The notes under the pieces are model-generated. The model was not told the DNA's origin. It saw nothing but the letters and a program-made list of their open reading frames with translations, and made no database searches. The position numbers were made by a program, and so were the translations under genes. A stretch of DNA of 33,052 nt from Candidatus Aenigmatarchaeota archaeon (lineage in GTDB: Archaea; Aenigmatarchaeota; Aenigmatarchaeia; CG10238-14): the NCBI GenBank assembly GCA_014728985.1, contig WJKS01000082.1, forward strand, positions 1 through 33,052, given 5' to 3'. Positions 23,035 to 32,600 of the stretch are shown here, one piece after another. Numbering within the stretch: the first letter of the stretch is position 1; each line of letters starts with the position of its first letter.

Positions 23035-24222
23035 ATGAACAGGATAAATTTTCTTATAAATGAAATCAAGAAAGAGAAGGAACTGGTTAAAGATAGTTTT
23101 TGGATGTTCCTTGCAAATGCGATCCCGGCTATAATGGGATTTTTGATGAATTTAATACTGGCGAGAATTTTCAATCCAGAACCATTTGGCAATTATAAGA
23201 CCGTAACTTATCTAATAACATTTTTTTCCGCTTTAATAAGTTTTGGAATTCCAATCACGCTTACCAAATATATAGCACAATTCAGGGTTAAAGACAAGAA
23301 GAAAATAGGTTATATGACCAGATGGTTTTTAAATATAAGACTAATATCCTTTTCCGCATTATTTCTGATTCTATTGGTTTTTCTAAAACCGATAACAGTC
23401 TATTTTCTTCATGATCCATCATTAAGTAATTTGATACTTGCCGGATTTCCATTGGTCTTCGCAACTATTTTTGGGTTTTTGCCTTCCATGGTTTTGGGGT
23501 ATGAAAATTTCAAGTTATATTTCTTTTCAAAGCTAGTAACTAGCATTGGTTATATATTATTTGTCGTAGGATTAGGTTATTTTTCTGGGGTACCTTTTTC
23601 TGTCATAGGTTTGGGTATTTCCAATCTTTTGGGTAGCCTCTTATGTCTTAAATATCTTAACAAAAAGGGAAGCTTCCGAAAAACAAATGGAAAATTTAAT
23701 GTAAAAGAGATATTTTTAAAATTCTCTTTACCAATGTACATCTTTACAATACCTAGTTTTTTCGGTAACGCTGTAGTTCCAGTTTTAAGTATATTCTTTT
23801 CGCCCGAATTAATAGGACAGTATTCATTTTCTTTTGTGTTTTATTATTCAGGGCTAGTAATACCAAGTACCATAGGAACTGTTCTACTTCCGAGAAATTC
23901 CAGGCTCATTAGTTTGAAAGATGAAAAGAACATTAAAAAAACTCTAATTAAAGTATTTTCTGTCTATACCTTAATTGCAGTTGTTGGAATTTTAGGAGTA
24001 TTTTTATTGGGAAGAACAGTTCTATCAATCATAGCTCCCGAATATTTGCCAGGATTAGTGTTCTTTAAGGCTCTGGTTTCTTTGGGACTGATTTCAGGTT
24101 ATATAATAATCTATAACTCTTATTTGACAGCAAAAGAAGAATTAAAATGGGTAGCTCTTTTAACATTAATTCAGAATCTATTGATATTCTTGGTGAGTTT
24201 CCTATTATTGAAATCTGTTTAG
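23035..24222 (+). CDS. Polysaccharide/oligosaccharide flippase (MOP superfamily, Wzx-like)
   Basis: The 395-residue product is an integral membrane protein with about 12 hydrophobic segments. Its start is typical of polysaccharide exporters (KDSFWMFLANAIPAIMGF, NLILARIFNPEPFGNYKTV, SFGIPITLTKYIAQF), with similar spacing of membrane helices to the end. Members flip lipid-linked glycans across the membrane. The length is slightly under the usual 430-500. Context suits glycan supply for surface glycoproteins: the convergent locus encodes a sequon-rich surface protein. The stop overlaps the coiled-coil gene stop by 4 nt (TTAG, 24219-24222). Confidence 0.85.
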   Translation: MNRINFLINEIKKEKELVKDSFWMFLANAIPAIMGFLMNLILARIFNPEPFGNYKTVTYLITFFSALISFGIPITLTKYIAQFRVKDKKKIGYMTRWFLNIRLISFSALFLILLVFLKPITVYFLHDPSLSNLILAGFPLVFATIFGFLPSMVLGYENFKLYFFSKLVTSIGYILFVVGLGYFSGVPFSVIGLGISNLLGSLLCLKYLNKKGSFRKTNGKFNVKEIFLKFSLPMYIFTIPSFFGNAVVPVLSIFFSPELIGQYSFSFVFYYSGLVIPSTIGTVLLPRNSRLISLKDEKNIKKTLIKVFSVYTLIAVVGILGVFLLGRTVLSIIAPEYLPGLVFFKALVSLGLISGYIIIYNSYLTAKEELKWVALLTLIQNLLIFLVSFLLLKSV

Positions 24223-26675
24223 ATTACTTCCCCATAGGCAGATCCAATCTCCTCATACCCCCTTGACTTATAATTGTCAGATAGACTGCTTAGGAAATTC
24301 TTCATAAATCTTTCTTTCTCAGAATCCCATTTCTCATTTGATTTAAGGAACTCAATCAATTCTTTTAGTTCCATTAGGTAAGCCTTAATCCTTGAGGGTT
24401 CTATCACATAAGGTAACATATTCAACAATTGATAAAATCTAGTACTGGTTTTTATGTCTTCTATTGAATCTTTATCTATCTTTATTTCCCTTTCCTTTAA
24501 TTTCGTTAATAATTCATTAATTACAAAGTTCTGATTTTTAACCACTTCTCTGAGTTTATCTACACTTTCCCTCAAGCCTTCAATTTCCTCAGACTCCACT
24601 CTAGTCACTCTTTCCAGGACATCATCAACTACAAAATTCTGCCTTTCGGCTACTGATTTTAGCTTATCAAATTTATCTTTCAAGGCCATTAATTCCCTTT
24701 CTACTATATAAACATCCTCAATATCTTTTGAGTCAACCTTTTCCCCCAGTCTCTTTTTAATATCTTCTAAGTCATTTTTAAGCTCATGATCCGTTTTCTT
24801 TATTTCTTTAATCTCATCTGTTATGCCAGATGTCCAACTTGCTATATTATTAATTTTATCCAGGAATTCTTCCTGATTTGCAGGGACAGATATCTTCTTA
24901 CTTACCTTCAATAAGTCGTTCATGAATTTCTCTTCTCTATCACCCCAAACATCGGAATCCTTCATTTTCCTTATAATATCCTTCATTTCTTTTGAATACT
25001 CTTTTAATTTTATTCTGTCTTCTAAAAAGGGTAATATATTCAGTAGTTGATAAAATCTTAGTGAGAGCCCGAGGTTATTTAGTTCTTTAATATTAATGTT
25101 TGGAATATTTCTTACCTTTTCCATGCTATTTATTAAATCAGAAATTACATTGTTCTGTTTTTCGATAATTTTCTTTATTTTTTCTATTTTATGTGAGGAC
25201 GCTGGAACTTTACGAGGAAGATCCGGTAACTTATCTACTTCATTAAGTCTTTGTTTAATTTTATTTATTTCTGGAATTAACCTTCTTTCTAACTCCAGAA
25301 GCCTTTCTCTATTATCGTCCAAATGCCTAGATTTTGAATCAACTTTTGAATTGAAGTTTATTATCTTTTCCTCAATTTCACCTATTCTATCTAATTCATC
25401 TCTTATACCAGTCTCATTAATCAATTTAAAAAATTTTGCAACGCTTTCTCTTTCTTTTTGGAATTTACTTACTTCATTAGTGATCTCTGAGAACACGTCT
25501 TCAATCTTTTCAGCATTCTTTTCAGACTCTTTTTTAATTGTCTCCATTTCTCTTATCTTTTTATCTACTTTGTTTAAAATTTTACTTTTTTTGTTTATCT
25601 CAGAATTGAATTTTTCCATCTTATTTTCTATATTTGACAAATCCGCTAGAACCCCTTTCATTTCTTTAAGTTTATTTTTAATATCAGTTTCATCAATTAG
25701 ATTTGATACTTTCTCAATTTTTTCCTTACTAATTCCTATTTTTTGAATTTCCTCTCTGATATCCTTTTTAAAACTTTCGAGACCTTTAGAATCGACAGAA
25801 TTCTTCATCTTTATACTCATTTCATCTAACATTTGGGTAATTTCAGTTGTGAGCTCATCTAATTTAGAAATTTTTTCCTTCTGACCTTGTAATTCATTTA
25901 CCTTATCTGTGATCTCCGAGAATATAGTTTCAATTTTTGCTGCTGTTCTATCAGAATATTTCTTCGTATCTTCAATCTCTTCTATTTTTCCATTTATTTT
26001 TTTAGATAAATCCACAAGATTATCAAAACTTTTTATTCTCTCCATAGTCTTTCTAAAATCCTTAGATTCCTTCTCAAGCGCTCTTACTAGATTTTCTATC
26101 TTTTCTATCTTGACAGCATTTTCCATTATTTCCTGTTCCTTCTTTTCAAATCCCTTTCTGACTTTTAGCGGTTCGATGTCACCAACTACTTCTTTTATTT
26201 CTTGAAAGTTCTTTTCAACTTTACCAAACGATCTTTCGGTTTCCAAAATCATGGTTCTAAGTTCCCCTATTTCTTCGGACATTTGCGCAATTCTTTCATT
26301 TAGCTCATTCCTGTAACCGCTTATTATATCAAATTTTCCTTCTAATTTTTCGGTCTTTAGAACAAGATCAGTTAAAGAACCAATTTCAGAATCAGAACTT
26401 TTCGAACTTAGTTTATTTTTAAAATTATCATCACTGATTTTTTGTTTTGGTATCTCCTTTGTGACCCCATATTTTTTCTTAAGTTTTTCTTCTTTCAATT
26501 CCTCCTTAGACTTCTTTTTAGTGTCTCCTTCCTTTTTGGAAGAACCTTTCAATTTCTTAAATAAGCCCTTTTTATGTTGTGTCTTTTTTATATTCTCTTC
26601 ATTATTTTCAGATTTCTTATCTTCTTCTAATTCAGAATTATCCTCTATTTTTTCCTTTTCTTCTTTCTCGGGTAT
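24219..26675 (-). CDS. Long coiled-coil protein with duplicated C-terminal domain; probable AUA start
   Basis: The protein is soluble and almost wholly helical, with long charged coiled-coil segments and no membrane helix. The track starts at TTG 26552 (777 aa), but the frame is open back to a TAA at 26676-26678. The first codon after it is ATA (26675-26673), exactly 9 nt from the GTG of a GGTGAT ribosome-binding element, the same spacing used by ATG-started genes here. I therefore propose an AUA start and 818 residues. The extension reads PEKEEKEKIEDN and onward, matching the following charged style. The C-terminal half has two copies of an RFYQLLN-LP domain and three QN-x-V-heptad motifs; the middle has a KIE-x-FSEIT duplication. 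It lies 11 nt after the ATPase gene and is probably its partner. It resembles no family I can name. Confidence 0.75.
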   Translation of the reverse strand: MPEKEEKEKIEDNSELEEDKKSENNEENIKKTQHKKGLFKKLKGSSKKEGDTKKKSKEELKEEKLKKKYGVTKEIPKQKISDDNFKNKLSSKSSDSEIGSLTDLVLKTEKLEGKFDIISGYRNELNERIAQMSEEIGELRTMILETERSFGKVEKNFQEIKEVVGDIEPLKVRKGFEKKEQEIMENAVKIEKIENLVRALEKESKDFRKTMERIKSFDNLVDLSKKINGKIEEIEDTKKYSDRTAAKIETIFSEITDKVNELQGQKEKISKLDELTTEITQMLDEMSIKMKNSVDSKGLESFKKDIREEIQKIGISKEKIEKVSNLIDETDIKNKLKEMKGVLADLSNIENKMEKFNSEINKKSKILNKVDKKIREMETIKKESEKNAEKIEDVFSEITNEVSKFQKERESVAKFFKLINETGIRDELDRIGEIEEKIINFNSKVDSKSRHLDDNRERLLELERRLIPEINKIKQRLNEVDKLPDLPRKVPASSHKIEKIKKIIEKQNNVISDLINSMEKVRNIPNINIKELNNLGLSLRFYQLLNILPFLEDRIKLKEYSKEMKDIIRKMKDSDVWGDREEKFMNDLLKVSKKISVPANQEEFLDKINNIASWTSGITDEIKEIKKTDHELKNDLEDIKKRLGEKVDSKDIEDVYIVERELMALKDKFDKLKSVAERQNFVVDDVLERVTRVESEEIEGLRESVDKLREVVKNQNFVINELLTKLKEREIKIDKDSIEDIKTSTRFYQLLNMLPYVIEPSRIKAYLMELKELIEFLKSNEKWDSEKERFMKNFLSSLSDNYKSRGYEEIGSAYGEVI
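24270..24445 (-). repeat. C-terminal domain copy 2 in coiled-coil protein
   Basis: Encodes RFYQLLNMLPYVIEPSRIKA through ERFMKNFLSSLS. It aligns over about 55 residues with the copy at 24890-25057, sharing RFYQLLN-LP, a K/E-rich helix, W, and E-[KR]-F-M-[KN]-[ND]-[FL]-L. A duplicated helical domain, not a DNA-level tandem repeat. Confidence 0.7.
24890..25057 (-). repeat. C-terminal domain copy 1 in coiled-coil protein
   Basis: Encodes RFYQLLNILPFLEDRIKLKE through EEKFMNDLLKVSKK. Homologous to the copy at 24270-24445. Each copy follows a QN-x-V heptad segment (QNNVISDL before this one, QNFVINEL before the other), so the whole coil-plus-domain unit seems duplicated. Confidence 0.7.
25300..25945 (-). 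repeat. Internal duplication in the central coiled coil
   Basis: Two units share KIE-x-[IV]-FSEIT-[DN]-x-V (starting near 25935 and near 25510 on the minus strand), then LI-[DN]-ET-x-I-[KR], then FNS-x-[IV]-x-x-KS-[KR]-x-L. The first unit is about 65-70 residues longer than the second. The DNA around the FSEIT segments is also similar, suggesting a fairly recent duplication or gene conversion. Confidence 0.55.
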
Positions 26676-26686
26676 TTAAATCACCA

Positions 26687-29600
26687 TCATTCTTTTCCCT
26701 TACTTAATGATTTAGTTAAAGAATCGATATATATTTTCGCCATCCTAAATCTTCCTTTCTTTAATTTATCTTTAGCTAAATTCAATTCAACATTGAGTCC
26801 AAAAACATCTTTTTCAGACTTTTTCAACGATTCAATTTTTTCTTCTATTCCCTTAATCAAGTTCTCATACTTCTTATACAATTCTAAATCCTTGTCTGGT
26901 ATTTTATGTGGAGAGTGATAAGGAGGTCTAAAGGCAACAAAATAAGGCTTACCCTTATTATATTTAGGATTCTGCATCATACCAATTCCCACTTCTAATT
27001 TAGTTACTCTCTTAGCATAATCTTCTCCAAATTTCCTTTCTATTCTTTCCAGATCCCCAAGTGATTTTGTATGTAATTGTACTTCTGTTAATACATTACC
27101 TTTAATAGCTTCTTTGAAGTCCGATAAGACCTGTGAAACCATAATTAAGCCGATACCCCATTTACGGAATTCACGACAAGCTTTTTCTAAGGCAACATAG
27201 CCACCCTTACCCCCGTATTTTTCAAGTAATCTGTGGACTTCATCCAGAACTATTACCAATTGCAGATCAGTAGATTCCTCCCAACCCTGTTCAAATATAG
27301 TCTCTACTATTGATTTCACAGCCTCATCATATTCTCCAGGCTTTAGTTTGTTTAAAGTGAATATTGTTATTTCACCTGGTTTCATATATTTTTTGAAATC
27401 AATCTTAACTTTGGGATCCTTTACCTCATATATCATACCTTTGTATGGTTTGACGTCTCTTAGATTCATTCCGAACTTATTATAGAATCTTAAGAGGTCC
27501 TGGTCCTTGCAAGGTCTTACAAACCCTGTCCATTGCGCTGTAGGGTCAAAGACTACAACAGGTATTTTCTTTTCCAGTAATTCTTCTATCATTATCATCG
27601 AAGAAACTGTCTTACCTGAACCTGTTGCTCCAGCAGTAAGGACATGTGTTTTTAATTCTTTCATTTCAAATGTAGCCTTTTGATCTGTTTCTGCTACTTG
27701 GCCAAGCCATATTTCGCCTTTTGGTAAACTTTTTGGGTCAACTGGAAATATATATCTAACTTTAGATGCCTTCCATTTTTTATAAAATTTCCTTGAATAA
27801 TAGACAGTAGGTACAGAAACCACTAGTAAAGTTATTAAAATAATGATTCTGATCCTCTTGGTAGTGAAAAAGGATTGGGTAACTATGAAAGTATCAGCAG
27901 AGGATATTTGCTCACCGTCGAATTTAACCTCAACTTCATAAGAATATTCTCCAACTGTTGCGTTTTTGGGTATATGAATATTTTTCATTAAAAGCAAGGA
28001 AGTTTCAATTTCTTTAACCTCATGATCTCTGAAGATTATTTCATTTGAATCCAATCTTTTAGCCGTGTGATTTATACTTATGTTAAAGCTTTTTCTATAA
28101 CCTATATTATGAACCTGAACTCGGAAAATTGCTGTTCCATTAGGGTTCACTCTACTTGTTAATGTTTTTACGTCAATATCAAGGTACATACTCCCAACTA
28201 TTGGTACTGTTATTGTCACCGGTAAGCGTTGGGTATAGCCTTCACCTGATATCAAAATTTCTCCAGTATAAACAGCTGGTTCTGTGGATGTAGGTATGCT
28301 AGCATAGATAGGAATATCCTTTTCTTCGGTAAAATTCAGTTCTATAAAATTTTCATCAACAGATAAGAAATGAGATGTTGATCCTCCGAAATGTATTGAT
28401 ACGTTTATATTTCCATCATGCGTGTTGTTTATCCAAAGATCATATATTTCAAGTTTACCAGCTTCTATTTCTACGTCGGTTAAATTAGTTTTAACATTAA
28501 ATGGTGGTTTTTTAGCTTTTCCACAGTCTTCAGGACAGTTTTCTATATTTTCAGTTGCTTCACAAATACCGTTACCACATGTTGCTGATGAACTTCCTCC
28601 ACCACCCCCGCCTGTTGTTCCAGTGTCACCATTACCTTCATTCCCCCCAGCACATGATGGACAATATTCAGCTACAACGAAACAAGATAAGCTAGTAAGA
28701 TCGGCTGAAATTGTATTACTTGAACTATTCAGAGTAGTGGTTAACATGTTCCAAGATCCAGAGCAACCTGTTCTATTGTCCAATTCCCAATTTGAACACT
28801 GATATATCCTAAGTGCAGGTTTACTTAAATCAGAATACGCGTTTAAATTCTCAGTGAAATTGAGAGTTATCGTGAGATTATCAAATTCTAAATTGTTGTC
28901 AATTGCTAATGCCGTCATTTTATTTTTGGTTGTAGACTGTAAAAGAATTTCAGAAACAGAAACATTATCAATGTTTATGGGGTCAGTTATATTTGTAGCG
29001 TTTTCATCGAACAGTGTTCTCACTGAGGAGTTTATATCAACATTTCTGAAGTATAGCTCATGGTCAATTACTTTTAATTTCATATCGACGTTTGTATTGA
29101 AAACCGAAATATTGTAACTCCCACCACTAACATAGGTATTGGGTATGTCCATGGTTTTGTTGGTACCTGGTCTATAGAAAGTGAAGTCTAATGTTATATT
29201 ATTATTGTCATTATTTGTGGCATTCCCGATAAAGAAAAGTCGGGTATAAATGTCAAACCAGCCGCTTGTGGAATTAATCTGATCACTTGTATCATTTGCG
29301 TAGATCGTATAATCATATGAACCCAAGTTTGAAACATTATTCAAAGTTGTTCTCCAGGTACCTGTAAGTGTATTTGTGGAAGTATTGGATAGGTAATATG
29401 TATAATTGGTTGAATTAGGATAGATTACAACAGTCCAAACTTTATCTACTCCGAACCAATCAGTAACGTTTGCTTCAATGGTTACATTATTGTATGGAGA
29501 TGTCGAAGTAGCATAAGTACCAGTAAAGAAAGGCAAATTATAATCAACTTCTCTTATTATCATCCAGGACTCACTTTCGTTTACAGATACGTTGTAGTAA

Positions 29601-32600
29601 AGACTAGAATCTTCACTTATATTACATTTGAGTGTATGGTTTCCCTCTGCTACAGTTACATTCGAACTTATGTTCCAATTATAGACTGCATGACCTGTAC
29701 TATTAGTCGTGTTGGTTCCAATTGATTCTGTACCGTCCCAGAATTGAATAGTATATCCCTGTACACCTGCAGTACTTACATTATCTGTGACTTTACAAAC
29801 TAAATCGGTGTAAGTAACTTCCCCAGCGGTTCTATTTGTAATATTTCCCGAGGAAGGGTTTTCAAAACTAACCTCAGACCAACCATAGATAAATATAGTA
29901 ACGTTGTCTTTATTTGAATTATAATAATCACCTGTTGCATTTGTTATTATTAGTTGCTCTCTTGGGTCACATGTAGCTTCGAGTGAATAAGAATCATTGT
30001 CACCTGTTGTTACTGGATTCGATGAGGGACAAGAGGAAGCTTTTTCAAGGTACCAACTTACAGTGTAACTATTCTCTGGAATTCCACAACCGTCCGAAAT
30101 AGTTGAATTGAGTTGTACTGTTTCTTGTTCATGGAAAATAGTTCCAGCTATAGGGTAAATTACTGTAATATTCAGGGTATCTTTTAATCTTATATTTGTG
30201 CTATTTTGATTATTTTGAACATGATAATAACTATAAGGGCTTCCAGATAAAGTGACATTGACCGGATAAAGGCCTGTTATATTAGAACAAGTTGGCCACC
30301 AATTATAAGAACAGTACCCGGTATTATTAACTGGCCCTTGATAAACTTGGGAATTATTAATATACCAAGTACAAGTGTATTGACTTTGGGTATTGGGGAC
30401 AAGATTATTATTCTCATCATATATTCCTGCAACTAAATCCAATAGCCCCCCTCTAGTCCCATTTTTACCTACAGTTGAACTATGGAAGTTGATGTTAATT
30501 GGTACATGTATAGTTAGGTTATATGAAGAAGAATTGGTTGAGTCATAAAATACATCGTTATCTACACCAGAAATCCATACCTGATCACCAGCACTAAAAC
30601 TAGAATCAGGATTAAAGGTTAGACTACAATGCCCTGTTGAGTTAGTTGAAGTCTGATTAACTAGAGTAAAAATGGAGCCATCCGTAGTTATCCAAAAACT
30701 ACAGTTGACATTATCTTCGACATAGCTAGCGTTGGAAGTATCGTTGATTCTTACAATAAGTTCTGTAGTATTTGTCCCAGTTCTATTAACATTACTATTG
30801 TCTCCTTTCAAATAAAGTACTTCTATACTGTGTTTAGTTACGGTGAAATCATAATAACTCGAGTTCTGCCAAAGATGCAAAACAGCACCAGTTGACTCAT
30901 TATAATCTCTATATTCGAACATATACCTATTATTTCCAGTCCATGTTTTGTCAGAGGCTTTAGTAAACCAGGTTGTCCCATTAGTACTTAAATTCTTTGT
31001 TTCAATTTTACTCCATGAACTATTCCTATCAAAATACAGCCATAAAGAAATCGTAGCATTATTACCTTCGTAATCTCCCACGTCAACAGAGAAATTAAAT
31101 GCGGAGTTCCAAATAGAAGAGCTTGAATTAATTTGGGCGTTAGTTAACTCTAAGGGATAATTACTAGATCCCTCTAATCTGTAATTTCTTGAGGATGTGT
31201 GTGGTTGTTTCCAGTTAAAGAAATCATATACACCATTTCCGTTTGTGTCCTCTTTACAAACAAAGAAATTATCAGATCCAACAAGTTTTACAGTATAAGT
31301 AGGATCATCAGTATCACAATCGCTTGTTCCACTGTCTGGGGTTATGTCATGGTATACCCCATTTTGGTCCCAGTCTACAAAGATTCTTTCATCAGAGGTG
31401 ACATAATTCTCATCTATTGTAATATTTGCAGTCACATTATAAAGAATTTCAGCATCATTTGCAGTGTAGATGGTCATGTTTTTGATCCAAAATCCAGTGG
31501 AATTAACCTGGCCTCCAGTAGTGTTCAGGTACGCAGGGATAGATGTCGACATAGTGTCATCCCATAATCTATGCGTGATTGGAAGATTGCCAACCGAAGG
31601 AATTTGATAACTATTGGATGAAATATTACATACTTTTAAACCACTTTCAGTTATTATAGAATAAGATGTTCCCCAAAAGTCACAGGAACTGCTTGCAGCA
31701 GCATTAACTTTTACATAATTAATCGTTATATTATTGGCTGAATTTTGGGGATAGGATATATTTACAACTTCATTACCTATACTGGTGTTAACAAAAGTAT
31801 TATTAAGTCGGGACCATGCACTAACAGAATTTTCAGAATTTATGGCTTCAGAGGCGTTATAGTTATATGTTATGTTAATGTAACTTACATTTAGATTTCC
31901 AGCCGCATCTGAGTGAAATACAAAGGGCACATTACAGATTTGTGTCCCACATGAGTCAAGATAATTTTGTATTGATTGACCTATACTGGAATTTTCTACA
32001 TAATCAAAATTTCTTAATTTCTCGCTACTAGATGACCAATCATAGTCGCCATCATTGCCTATATCGATTGAAGTGTTAGTAGGGTAATAATTAAAATTCA
32101 ATATGTAGATACTCTTATCCCTAGAAACACCAAGTGTCTCGTTCAAGGTGTCAGTGCTCACGTCACCAATAACTACACCTTTGACGTCGTGTCCTGTGGT
32201 ATAACTCCAAATAAAATTACCATTGGAGTCAAGTTGATATATTTTATCGTCTCCGGAACCAATCGCAATTTCATTTCCAGTATCAGATGTACTATCACCG
32301 ATTGATATACTATAAATTGTATCTCCAATATAATAATTCCATTTAAAGCTACCTAACTGGGTAAAAACAAATACGGTCCCATTGCTAGTTCCTATAGCTA
32401 TTTCATTACCTGTATCCGCTGTTATATCACCTATTTTCACTGCTCTTACAGTATTTGAAATTGTTATGTTTCTTATTGGGTTACCACTAGAACTTATTAT
32501 ATAAACAGAACTACCCGCTCCTACAACAATTTCATTTCCACTATATGTGGTGTTCAATTCTCCTATATCTAAACTATAGACAGTTTCATCGATATCATAA

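Noticed and set aside
25096-25746. 216-aa plus-strand ORF opposite the coiled-coil gene, and the long plus-strand ORFs at 28422, 28854 and 31199
   Set aside because: Shadows of the real minus-strand genes: low-complexity Phe/Ser/Leu translations mirroring Lys/Glu codons, or runs opposite Ser/Thr/Asn-rich regions; no start signals.
24219-26675. Archaellum FlaD/FlaE-like protein suggested by coiled coil with a C-terminal domain
   Set aside because: The RFYQLLN domain lacks the motifs I know for FlaD/E, and no archaellin, FlaI or FlaJ genes are nearby.
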